Shown piece by piece: positions 52,181-60,326 of a stretch of 64,000 nt of DNA. This DNA comes from CBDBJR01 sp965206445 (lineage in GTDB: Bacteria > Pseudomonadota > Gammaproteobacteria > Arenicellales > Poriferihabitantaceae): contig CBDBJR010000002.1 of assembly GCA_965206445.1 (NCBI GenBank), forward strand, positions 1,426,001-1,490,000, given 5' to 3'. The notes beneath the pieces are model-generated. The model worked only from the letters and a program-made list of their open reading frames with translations. It was not told where the DNA came from and did no database searches. The first letter of the stretch is position 1; each line of letters starts with the position of its first letter. The translations under genes were made by a program, and so were the position numbers.

Positions 52181-53881
52181 ACAGACCAACGGCTCTCCCC
52201 GGACATTGAACGACGTATTGATGATGACCGGGCAGCCGGTCAGTTGTTTGAAGCGCTCGATCAGCGCGTAATACCCGGGGTTGGTTTGCCGGTGTACCGT
52301 CTGTACCCGCGCCGAATAATCGACATGGGTGATCGCCGGCAGTGCGGAGCGTTTGACGTGCAGCCGGTCTATCCCGGTCAGTGATTTTTCCGCATCGCGG
52401 ATGGCCGTGCGCAAGTGGGGTTTGATGTTTGCAACCAATAGCATGTACGGGCTGTCATGCTGCAACTCGAACCAATGATCGGCGTCCTCGCATAGCACCG
52501 AAGGCGCAAATGGCCTGAAGCTTTCTCTGAATTTGACTTTCAGGTTCAGTGTTTTCTGCATCCCCTCCGATCTCGGGTCGGCGATAATCGAACGCCCGCC
52601 CAGCGCCCTGGGGCCAAATTCCATCCGCCCCTGAAACCAGCCGACTACTTTTTGAGCGGCGATGGCGTGTGCGCTGCGGTCGATTATTTCCGCCTCGCTG
52701 TGCCGTGCAAAAACGGCGCCGGCTGCGGTTAATTCGGTTTCGATCTGCCGATCGGAAAATTGCGGGCCAAGATAGCTGCCCTGCATACTGTCGGGTGAAT
52801 CGATGCGGCGAGGATGCCCCAATTCGTGATGCCAGAACGCCAATGCGGCGCCAAGTGCGCCGCCGGCGTCACCGGCGGCCGGCTGCACCCACAGGTGGTT
52901 GAAGCATCCGTCGTTCAGGAGCCGGCTGTTGGCGACACAGTTCAACGCCACTCCGCCGGCCAGGCATACATTGTCGAGCCGATACTCGGCGGCAAGCGCG
53001 CGCGTCATCCGCAGCACCACTTCCTCGGTAACGGCTTGAATCGACGCGGCAATATCCATGTGAAACTGGCCCAATTCCGGGCTGTCGGGCTGACGAGCGG
53101 GCTGACCGAACAAGGCGGCAAACTTTTTGCCGGTCATCGTCAGGCCGGACATGTAATTAAAGTACGATTGCTGCAAGCGGAAGGAGCCGTCGGCCTTGAC
53201 GTCGACCAGCCGTTCTAAAATGCGTTGTTTGTATCTGGGTTCACCGTAAGGCGCCAGCCCCATCAGTTTATATTCGCCGCTGTTGACCTTGAAGCCGATG
53301 TAATGCGTGAAGGCCGAATACAGCAGCCCGAGCGAATGGGGAAAATGCAGCTCCTTGACGATTTTCAGTTGTGCCTTATGCCCGATGGCGACCGTTGTGG
53401 TCGCCCATTCACCGACCCCGTCCAGTGTCAGCACCACCGCGTGTTCAAACGGCGAGGGGTAGAATGCACTGGCGGCGTGGCTGAGATGATGTTCGGAGAA
53501 CATCAGTCGATCGCTGCCGAAGTTTTTTTCAAACCGCCGCAACTGCTGTAACAACTGACTTTTTAGAAACAGTTTTTCCCGCAGCCAGATCGGCATCGCG
53601 CGGCTAAAAGAGCGCAGGCCTTTGGGGGCGGTGGCCAGATAGGTTTCGAGCAGCCGCTCGAATTTAAGGAACGGCTTGTCATAAAACACCACCTGATCGA
53701 CGTCACTCAGCTTGACCTGCGCCTGTTCGAGAATCGATTGCAGCGCATTCGCCGGGAAGCCGGCGTCGTGCTTTTTGCGCGTGAATCGCTCTTCCTGCGC
53801 CGCCGCAATAATATCGCCGTCGCGGATAAGCGCCGCCGCACTGTCATGGTAAAACGCGGATAGCCCGAGAATGCAGCCCAT
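52046..53881 (-). CDS. NodU/CmcH-type carbamoyltransferase
   Basis: 611 aa. It starts GCILGLSAFYHDSAAALIRDG and has LSHAASAFYPSPF (metal-binding His), NVCLAGGVALNCVANSRL, GRMEFGPRALGGRSIIADPR (YrdC-like half) and NTSFNVRGEPLVCSPTDAF. It uses carbamoyl phosphate to O-carbamoylate a sugar or natural product. It lies downstream of an SxtJ-like gene on the same strand and converges on the SGNH array, overlapping the last copy by 135 bp. Substrate unknown. Confidence 0.93.
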   Translation of the reverse strand: MGCILGLSAFYHDSAAALIRDGDIIAAAQEERFTRKKHDAGFPANALQSILEQAQVKLSDVDQVVFYDKPFLKFERLLETYLATAPKGLRSFSRAMPIWLREKLFLKSQLLQQLRRFEKNFGSDRLMFSEHHLSHAASAFYPSPFEHAVVLTLDGVGEWATTTVAIGHKAQLKIVKELHFPHSLGLLYSAFTHYIGFKVNSGEYKLMGLAPYGEPRYKQRILERLVDVKADGSFRLQQSYFNYMSGLTMTGKKFAALFGQPARQPDSPELGQFHMDIAASIQAVTEEVVLRMTRALAAEYRLDNVCLAGGVALNCVANSRLLNDGCFNHLWVQPAAGDAGGALGAALAFWHHELGHPRRIDSPDSMQGSYLGPQFSDRQIETELTAAGAVFARHSEAEIIDRSAHAIAAQKVVGWFQGRMEFGPRALGGRSIIADPRSEGMQKTLNLKVKFRESFRPFAPSVLCEDADHWFELQHDSPYMLLVANIKPHLRTAIRDAEKSLTGIDRLHVKRSALPAITHVDYSARVQTVHRQTNPGYYALIERFKQLTGCPVIINTSFNVRGEPLVCSPTDAFNCFMGTDIDVLAVGNCILYKEEQPTGLLHDGARGFDPD

Positions 53882-53958
53882 AATCTACAACAATATCGAA
53901 TCGGCGCGGGGTGGTATCGCAGTCGGCAGCGCGACGGTAAAGTCCATTGACCGCGGCC

Positions 53959-54387
53959 TTAAAATTGTTTTTTCATGCTGTTCGGCGGCTCGACCCGGTC
54001 GATCCAGTAGCTGCTTTTTTGCCGGTCTATTTTCAGCCCCAATCGATCTTTGCCCAGCGCTTTCAAGATCAGGCCGATGGGCACTATCGTCGCGATGAAA
54101 ACAATCAGCAGCACCAGCGGGCTGATCACACGCCCCATCAGCAAACCGAATTGCATCCATAGTCTATTGGCGGTACGCAGGGTTTGCGGATAAATTAACG
54201 CCAGCACAAGCAGCAGGACCGCACCGGCCAATGCCGGTAGAATGGGCGCCGCGCCGCGCAACACCGGCCACAGGCCGACCGCCAGCAGCACGCCCGCCAA
54301 CAGGCAGCCAAAGGCTCGCTCCGAACCGGGGTTGACCCGGATATTGGGTTGATGCGGCAGCAATGCGGGTTTACACTGTCGGTTCAA
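53959..54387 (-). CDS. SxtJ-like membrane protein
   Basis: 142 aa with about three membrane helices (FGCLLAGVLLAVGLWPVL, ILPALAGAVLLLVLALIYP, VISPLVLLIVFIATIVPIGLIL) and the conserved WIDR...PNSMKKQF end. SxtJ-like proteins accompany carbamoyltransferases and DUF5989. Function unknown. It lies 77 bp upstream of the carbamoyltransferase and is likely co-transcribed. Confidence 0.85.
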   Translation of the reverse strand: MNRQCKPALLPHQPNIRVNPGSERAFGCLLAGVLLAVGLWPVLRGAAPILPALAGAVLLLVLALIYPQTLRTANRLWMQFGLLMGRVISPLVLLIVFIATIVPIGLILKALGKDRLGLKIDRQKSSYWIDRVEPPNSMKKQF

Positions 54388-54525
54388 TAGGGCACGCGGT
54401 AGACCGCCAGCCGGAAGTCGCGCCGTCGGGGCAATCTGATTGGCGGGCCGCCGGGTTGTTCATGTCGTCAGTATAGCACGGGCGACGCCGCGCACAGGAC
54501 AATCAACCGCCGCCTCGTTTGGCCG

Positions 54526-55758
54526 ATGAAACAGCTCGAAACCGATAGCGCGTATCCCGAGGGGCAGTCGATGCCGCCGACCGAGCGGGTTGATTGCCCG
54601 CCGGCGCGCGGCTTCCCCACGGCGGAATTTGAACGGCGCCTGATGCGATTGCAGGCGATGATGCGCGACCGGCGGCTGGACGCGGTGCTGCTGACGACCG
54701 AGCCCAACGTCCGCTATTTTTCCGGTTTCCATAGCCAGTTCTGGCACAGCCCGACCCGCCCCTGGTTTCTGATTTTACCGGCGGACGGCAAGCCGATCGC
54801 GGTGATTCCGGAAATCGGCGCCAGCGGCATGGCCGCCACCTGGGTGGATGAGATCGAGACCTGGCCGTCGCCGCGCCCGCAGGACGATGGCGTTTCTCTG
54901 CTGGTGTCGCGTTTGCGCGCCCTGCCCGGTCGCTTCGCCCGCATCGGCATGACCCTGGGGGCGGAAAGCCACCTGCGCATGCCAATACAGAATTTTACCC
55001 GGCTCCAACAGGCTTTGCGCCGGTTTGAGTTTGTCGATGTAGCGGCGCAGATTCAGCAGCAGCGGATGCTGAAATCGGCGTTGGAAATCGACAAGATCCG
55101 CTACATCTGCCAACTGGCCTCGGATGCGTTTCACCATCTGCCCGGGTATGCCCGGGTCGGCATGCGCGAGTCGGAAATCTGCCGTCAGATGAAAATCGAT
55201 TTGCTGCGGCGCGGCGCCGATACGGTGGCGTACCTGGTCGCCGGGTCGGGGGCCGGCGGTTATGACAGCATCATTATGGGCCCAACCGAGCGGGCCTTGT
55301 GCGCCGGCGATCTGTTGATGATTGATACCGGCAGCGTGTACGACGGCTACTTCTGTGATTTTGACCGCAACTGGGCTTTCGGCCAGGCGGACCGGGCTGC
55401 GATTGCGGCCTACGATGCGGTCTGGCGGGCGACCGAGGCGGGCTTCAATTGCGCCCGACCGGGGGCGACGACCAGCGATTTATGGCAGGCAATGAATGCG
55501 ATCATGGCGGCGGCCGGCAGTCTGGGCAATGCGACCGGCCGTCTGGGGCATGGCCTGGGCATCGAGCTGACCGAGCGGCCGTCGAATACCAGCACCGATC
55601 AGAGCGCCCTTCAGCCCGGCATGGTGATGACGCTGGAACCGGGCATGGAGTTCGCACCCGGCAAGCAGATGGTGCACGAGGAAAATATCGTGATTACCGA
55701 GGACGGCGCCGAATGGCTGAGCACCCGTGCCGACCCGCAGCTGCCGCTGATTGGCTGA
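54526..55758 (+). CDS. M24-family metallopeptidase-like enzyme
   Basis: 410 aa. An N-terminal creatinase-like domain (MRLQAMMRDRRLDAVLLTTEPNVRYFSGF is split by the domain start) precedes the pita-bread fold with all five metal ligands: Asp in LMIDTGSV, Asp in YFCDFDR, His in LGHGLGIEL, Glu in LEPGMEF and Glu in HEENIVIT. Relatives include Xaa-Pro dipeptidases, ectoine hydrolase DoeA and the DMSP lyase DddP. Sequence alone does not decide between them. It converges on the aldolase gene. ATG 54571 is an alternative start. Confidence 0.82.
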   Translation: MKQLETDSAYPEGQSMPPTERVDCPPARGFPTAEFERRLMRLQAMMRDRRLDAVLLTTEPNVRYFSGFHSQFWHSPTRPWFLILPADGKPIAVIPEIGASGMAATWVDEIETWPSPRPQDDGVSLLVSRLRALPGRFARIGMTLGAESHLRMPIQNFTRLQQALRRFEFVDVAAQIQQQRMLKSALEIDKIRYICQLASDAFHHLPGYARVGMRESEICRQMKIDLLRRGADTVAYLVAGSGAGGYDSIIMGPTERALCAGDLLMIDTGSVYDGYFCDFDRNWAFGQADRAAIAAYDAVWRATEAGFNCARPGATTSDLWQAMNAIMAAAGSLGNATGRLGHGLGIELTERPSNTSTDQSALQPGMVMTLEPGMEFAPGKQMVHEENIVITEDGAEWLSTRADPQLPLIG

Positions 55759-55802
55759 CTCGATTGGCCGCTGGCCGCCCGGATTGCCCCGGGGCGCCGC
55801 AT

Positions 55803-56582
55803 TCAATCTCGATAGTCGGGCTCCTGCCGGTCGAGCAGGGCTTTTAGCTCATTGAAGTGCAGATCGGCGGCAAAGGCGTAGTTTTGCCACTGCTGCGCCG
55901 TTTTCCGCGCCACCCCATCGGCGGCAATGCGCAGCGGCTGGCCGCTGGCATAGGCGGTAATCAGCGTTTCACAGGCGCGCTCCAGATAATACAGTTCGTC
56001 GTACGCCATCGCCACGCTGTCGGCGCAGACCATGACGCCATGGTTGCCCATGATCAGGATCGATTTATCCCCCAGCGTCGTGGCCAGGCGCTCGGCTTCG
56101 CCGCCCAGCCCCATGCCGTTGAAGCCGTCGTCAATCGCGATGCGTTGATAAAACCGCATCGTGTTTTGGTCGATCGGGAGAATACGGCTGTCTTGCAGGC
56201 TGGCGAGCGCCGTCGCGTATTTCGGATGGGCGTGCAAAATGCACCGCGCCTGCGGCAGATTGCGGTGCATCGCCGCGTGGATTGCCCATGCAGTCGGGTC
56301 GGGCGCATCCTCGCGCCGCATCGTGTCGGCGTCATTGCTGTCCACCAGCAGCAGATCGCTCGCCCGGATGCGTGAAAAATGTCGTCCGCGCGGGTTGACC
56401 AGAAACTGCCGGCCATCCCCCGTAACGGCCAGACTGAAATGGTTGGCGACCGCTTCGTGGAAATCGTGCCGCACCGCCCAGCGAAAGGCGGCGGCCAGAT
56501 CGATGCGGTGGTTGCGCAGCGGGTCGGGGTTGATGGCGGCGTCGGTTTGTCCGGCAGCGGGGTTGACGGCTTGAATGCGCAT
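55803..56582 (-). CDS. Class II aldolase/adducin-family protein
   Basis: 259 aa with zinc ligands in CILHAHPKYATAL and a C-terminal His region, the glycine-rich ILIMGNHGVMVCAD, and LLVDSNDAD. Family members split or epimerise phosphorylated sugars, or decarboxylate. The specific substrate is not visible. It is the last gene of a minus-strand group and follows the dehydrogenase gene after a 191-bp gap. Confidence 0.85.
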   Translation of the reverse strand: MRIQAVNPAAGQTDAAINPDPLRNHRIDLAAAFRWAVRHDFHEAVANHFSLAVTGDGRQFLVNPRGRHFSRIRASDLLLVDSNDADTMRREDAPDPTAWAIHAAMHRNLPQARCILHAHPKYATALASLQDSRILPIDQNTMRFYQRIAIDDGFNGMGLGGEAERLATTLGDKSILIMGNHGVMVCADSVAMAYDELYYLERACETLITAYASGQPLRIAADGVARKTAQQWQNYAFAADLHFNELKALLDRQEPDYRD

Positions 56583-56773
56583 GGTGTTCTTCCTCCGGGG
56601 CGAATATGGTACGAGAGGATTGGGATTGTAGCGCGTTGGTACGCCGGGTGATAGCGGTCGCGGATAGCGTCAAATGCGCTCAGCCGATAAAAACCGCAGG
56701 CGCTGCCGACACCGACGCGCGCCCGCCGAGGCGGGTCAAAGGCGCGGCGCGCCGCCGCCCGGGTGCACGCCCG

Positions 56774-57883
56774 TCAACTCGACGGTGGGCTCAATGCCGC
56801 CACCACGCGGTCGCCGAATTCGTCGGTGCCGACCAGGGTGACACCGGCGCCGGGCCGGGACAGGTCGGGGGTGGAGTAGCCGTCGGTGAAGACGGTTTGC
56901 AGCGCCTGCCATATCTTGTTCGCTTCGGCCGCCAGACCAAAGCTCATTTCCAGCATCATCGCGGCCGAGCCGATCATGGCATACGGGTTGGCGCTGTTTT
57001 TGCCGGCGATATCGGGCGCCGAGCCGTGCGCCGGCTCATAGTAGGTCTTGTCCGGGCCGACACAGGCCGACGGCATCAGCCCGAGCGAGCCCAGAATACC
57101 GCCGGCCTGATCGCTGAGAATATCGCCGAACAGGTTTTCCATAATCATCACGTCGAACTGCCCCGGATTGAGACAGAGCTCGGTGGCCGCCGCATCCACC
57201 AGCAGATGGTGAACCGCGACTGCGGGATAGTCCGGCTGCATTTCTTCAACGATATCAGTCCATAGCATACTGGATTTCAAGACATTGCTTTTGTGGATGC
57301 TGTGCAGTTTTTTACGCCGCTTGAGCGCGGTTTCAAAGCCAATTTTGACCAGCCGGCGAATCTGATTCTCATCGTATTCGAGCACTTCGCGGGCGTAGCG
57401 CAGGCCATGCTGATTGATGCCGGTTGTTTTTTCGCCGAAATACAGCCCGCCTACCAGCTCGCGAATCATGACCATATCGATGCCGCCGGCAATCACCTCG
57501 GGCTTCAGCGGCGAGAAGTGCGCCAGCTCGACCGGCAAATACACCGGCCTGAAATTGGCAAACGTATCGTACCGTCGGCGCATCGGCAGCAGGGCACCGC
57601 GTTCGGGCCGCTCGTCCGGCGGGATTTGTCGGGTTGCCTGATGGTCGAGCCCAATCGTCCCTTTGAGGATCACATCGGCCTGGTCGCAGATGCGCTTGCT
57701 CTCGTCCGGGTAGCTCGAGCCGGTGTCAAACCAGGCGGTGGCGCCAAAGGCGGCGGGTAAAAAATCGAACGCAACGGCATTGCGCTGCTCGATCACCCGC
57801 AGCACCTTGATCGCCTGGCGCATGATTTCGGGGCCGATGCCGTCGCCTGCCAGGACGGCAATTGTGTATTTTTTCATGGTCAA
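56774..57883 (-). CDS. Isopropylmalate/tartrate dehydrogenase-like enzyme
   Basis: 369 aa with the beta-decarboxylating dehydrogenase pattern: VLAGDGIGPEIM, RRYDTFANFRPV (substrate arginines), ENLFGDILSDQAGGILGSLGLMPSA and the NAD-binding YEPAHGSAPDIAGKNSANP. LeuB is the best-known relative, but leuC/leuD are absent and the neighbours are an aldolase and an enoyl-CoA-hydratase-like gene. Tartrate or D-malate dehydrogenase is therefore equally possible. Confidence 0.85.
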   Translation of the reverse strand: MTMKKYTIAVLAGDGIGPEIMRQAIKVLRVIEQRNAVAFDFLPAAFGATAWFDTGSSYPDESKRICDQADVILKGTIGLDHQATRQIPPDERPERGALLPMRRRYDTFANFRPVYLPVELAHFSPLKPEVIAGGIDMVMIRELVGGLYFGEKTTGINQHGLRYAREVLEYDENQIRRLVKIGFETALKRRKKLHSIHKSNVLKSSMLWTDIVEEMQPDYPAVAVHHLLVDAAATELCLNPGQFDVMIMENLFGDILSDQAGGILGSLGLMPSACVGPDKTYYEPAHGSAPDIAGKNSANPYAMIGSAAMMLEMSFGLAAEANKIWQALQTVFTDGYSTPDLSRPGAGVTLVGTDEFGDRVVAALSPPSS

Positions 57884-57928
57884 GCGGTGATTGGGCCAGA
57901 CACCGAATGGCAGGGAATGACGCGGCGG

Positions 57929-58705
57929 CTACAGCGCATCCTGCCAGTTCGGCGCGCGCTTTTCGAGAAACGCATCGATGCCTTCTTTGGTTTCTGCCAG
58001 CATCATGTTGCCGCTGATGGTATCGGTCGCCTGCCGATATGCCGGTGCGAGGTTTTGCTCCAACTGGCGGTAAAACGCCTGCTTGCCGAGCGCGATCACG
58101 CGGGCCGGCTTGTCGACAATTTTGGCGCCCAGCTCGGCGCAGGCGTGGTCCAGCTGATCGGGCGCAACCAGACGATTGATCAGGCCGTATTCGAGGGCCG
58201 TTTGCGCATCGATAAAGTCCCCGGTCAGCAGCAATTCCAGCGCGCGCTTGCGGGCGATATTGCGGCTCAGCGCGACCGCCGGGGTAGAGCAGAACAGCCC
58301 GACCCGCACCCCGGAGACGGCAAACTGCGCCTCCTCCGAGGCCACCGCCAAATCACAGCTGGCCACCAGCTGACACCCGGCCGCGGTCGCCATGCCCTGC
58401 ACCCTGGCAATCACCGGCTGCGGCAGTTGGATGATCTTCTGCATCACGGCGCTGCAGCGGCTGAACAGGTCGTGCTGATAGCCGTGCTCATCGTGCTGCC
58501 GCATTTGCTTGAGATCATGCCCGGCACAAAACGCCCGCCCGTTGGCCGCCAATATGACCACCCGGGTGGCCGGGTCGGTTGCGATGCGCTCCAGGGCGGC
58601 GGACAAACTGTCGAGCAGCGAATCGCACAACGCGTTGTACTGCCTGGGGCGGTTCAGCGTGAGTGTCGTGATGCCGCCTTCGGTGTGCTGTAATAGCTCG
58701 CTCAT
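57929..58705 (-). CDS. Enoyl-CoA hydratase/isomerase-family protein without catalytic Glu pair
   Basis: 258 aa of the crotonase fold: FCAGHDLKQM (oxyanion hole), GMATAAGCQLVASCDLAVA and ELLLTGDFIDAQTALEYGLIN. At the two positions that carry the catalytic glutamates in classical hydratase, this protein has Gln (GCQLV) and Gly (VSGVRVGL). It resembles the ECHDC3-like branch. It may be a lyase or thioester hydrolase rather than a hydratase. It is in the minus-strand group with the dehydrogenase (45-bp gap). Confidence 0.85.
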   Translation of the reverse strand: MSELLQHTEGGITTLTLNRPRQYNALCDSLLDSLSAALERIATDPATRVVILAANGRAFCAGHDLKQMRQHDEHGYQHDLFSRCSAVMQKIIQLPQPVIARVQGMATAAGCQLVASCDLAVASEEAQFAVSGVRVGLFCSTPAVALSRNIARKRALELLLTGDFIDAQTALEYGLINRLVAPDQLDHACAELGAKIVDKPARVIALGKQAFYRQLEQNLAPAYRQATDTISGNMMLAETKEGIDAFLEKRAPNWQDAL

Positions 58706-58732
58706 GCCGGGAATCGCGTGTCGTTATCCGCG

Positions 58733-59170
58733 TTATTGCGAGTTTTGCACCATAAATTCGACCGCCGCGGTCACTGCGGCGTCGCTCAAAGCCGGGTTGC
58801 CGCCTTTTGCCGGCATCACGCCGGTCTCGCCCTGATAGCCCCGGATCGCATGCTCGGTCAGCAGCGCCATGCCTTGCGCGATGCGCTCGGTCCAGGTCGG
58901 TATATCGCCGACCCTGGGGGCGCCGGCGATACCGGCGCCGTGGCAGACAACACAACTGGCGTTGTAGACCGCCTCGCCGTCCTCGGCAGCGGCGACGTCA
59001 TCGGCCGACATGGCCGCGGCTTCGGCCATTGCCTGGGCTTCTTCCGGTGTCATGATATTCAGTTCGCCAACCGGCGCAATGCGGGCTTTGACCGCCGCCG
59101 GGTCGTTGTGGCTGGCGGTGACGGCCAGGCTGAAAATGAGTGACAAGACGAACGGCAGCAGTGTTTTCAT
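58733..59170 (-). CDS. Periplasmic cytochrome c5-like protein
   Basis: 145 aa. It has a signal peptide (LLPFVLSLIFSLAVTAS), one heme site CVVCH, and a Met ligand in GVMPAKGGNPALSD. A short Ala/Glu-rich linker lies before the heme domain. It is a soluble periplasmic electron carrier of the cytochrome c5 family. It sits 27 bp before the hydratase-like gene and may or may not belong functionally to that group. Confidence 0.9.
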   Translation of the reverse strand: MKTLLPFVLSLIFSLAVTASHNDPAAVKARIAPVGELNIMTPEEAQAMAEAAAMSADDVAAAEDGEAVYNASCVVCHGAGIAGAPRVGDIPTWTERIAQGMALLTEHAIRGYQGETGVMPAKGGNPALSDAAVTAAVEFMVQNSQ

Positions 59171-59321
59171 GGTGTGTGTCTGAAGTGGTGCAAGCAGGTT
59201 TTGGTTGGCGGATTATAGCGCAAAACAATCGACAGTGTATTGCTGCCACAGCTTGAGTGCCGGGCGCCGGCGCGCGATACCGCCGCACCGGGATACGTGC
59301 ACACCCAGGCGCCGGTCGAAT

Positions 59322-59990
59322 TCATTGGCGGTAGCCCAGCAGATCCTGTCTGACCTGATGCAGGTGCGCGGTTATCTGCGCCACCGCCTGCTCCCGGTCT
59401 CGATTTCGGATGGCGACAAACAGCGCATGGTGATGTTGGTTGTATTGCCGGATCTTGGTCGGCGTCAGGATGTTGTACTTGCGGCGGCTCCATTGCGTAT
59501 GATTGCGGATAGCATTGATGCGGGAGTAAATCCAGACCAGCAGCGGATTCTGCGAGCACTGCGCCAGCATCAGATGAAATGCTTCATCGGCCGCCGAAAA
59601 GTGCTCCGGGCTGTCGTGGCAGTCGATTACCTGATGCAGCGTTTGTTCGAGTTTGCGCATGTCGCGATTGTTGGCGTTGGTCACCGCCAGCCCGACGATA
59701 TGCGATTCGATCGCCAGCCGGGCCTCGATCAACTCCAGCGGGCTGGTTTCTTCCGCGATATCGCTCTGATTGAATTGATCGGGGTAGCTGACGAACGTGC
59801 CGCTGGCAAATTGTCGCCGTACCAGGCGGGCCTGCTCCAGGCGTTCCAGCGCCGCCCGCACGGTACCCCTGGCGACCGCGTATTTTTCCGCCAGGTGGCG
59901 CTCGGATGGCAAGCGCTGGTTGAAGCCGTATTCGCCATTGATAATAGCGGTGCGGATTTGCCGAAAGATGTACGCCGAGTCGCCGGTCAA
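59322..59990 (-). CDS. GntR-family regulator with FCD domain
   Basis: 222 aa. The winged helix is at residues about 8-70 (GFNQRLPSERHLAEKYAVARGTVRAAL), and the FCD ligand domain has metal-type residues (ADEAFHLMLAQ, NQHHHALFVA, ITAHLHQVRQ). It is transcribed divergently from glnT across a region with TTGTA/TACAA inverted repeats, so it probably controls glnT-mgsAB, itself, or the minus-strand catabolic-looking genes. Ligand unknown. Confidence 0.9.
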   Translation of the reverse strand: MTGDSAYIFRQIRTAIINGEYGFNQRLPSERHLAEKYAVARGTVRAALERLEQARLVRRQFASGTFVSYPDQFNQSDIAEETSPLELIEARLAIESHIVGLAVTNANNRDMRKLEQTLHQVIDCHDSPEHFSAADEAFHLMLAQCSQNPLLVWIYSRINAIRNHTQWSRRKYNILTPTKIRQYNQHHHALFVAIRNRDREQAVAQITAHLHQVRQDLLGYRQ

Positions 59991-60326
59991 TCTATATGCC
60001 TTTCAGGTTGCCTGTACCGCGGGATCGCTGCCGTGTCCGCGGGCAGCGGCCGGCGGCGGGCGTGCTGTTTGGTCTAATAATGGTATTGGCTTTTATTCTA
60101 CCTGCATCCGATGGGTATTGTAAATCGCATTTTTGTACTGCAAGATTTGGGCTTGCAACCCCGATCGGATAGACCGTGATGATGGCAATCGGTCGGACAT
60201 TGGCCATACCATTTTTGTACCATACAATGACAACGTGGCGCGACACCGCCACGCAAACGGGCAGCCGCAGCGGCGATTCGATCCATCGTCGCGTGCGGTT
60301 TTATCGATGATAACTGAGCGGAGGCG
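59991..60326. promoter_or_regulatory. 336-bp divergent control region gntR / glnT
   Basis: Contains the perfect inverted repeat TTGTA-CCA-TACAA at 60215-60227, a related TTGTACTGCAA at 60133-60143, and several TGGTAT/ATACCA elements (near 60080, 60205 and 60217). Clustered repeats of this kind suit an FCD-GntR operator. The glnT ribosome site GGAGG lies only 2 nt from the ATG at 60327. Confidence 0.5.

Larger units (their letters stand above)
46305..52190 (+). repeat. Four-unit tandem gene array, period about 1,465 bp
   Basis: Unit starts at gaaagctcggtgctt: 46305, 47770, and the equivalent junctions near 49235 and 50703. Spacing between copies is 1465, 1465 and 1468 bp. Each unit holds the last 42 bp of the DUF5989 gene, one SGNH gene, and 144 bp matching the antisense 3' end of the carbamoyltransferase gene (52046-52189). 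Junctions 2 and 3 read gggtgaacagagcagaaagctc, joining the two parent sequences. Confidence 0.9.
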
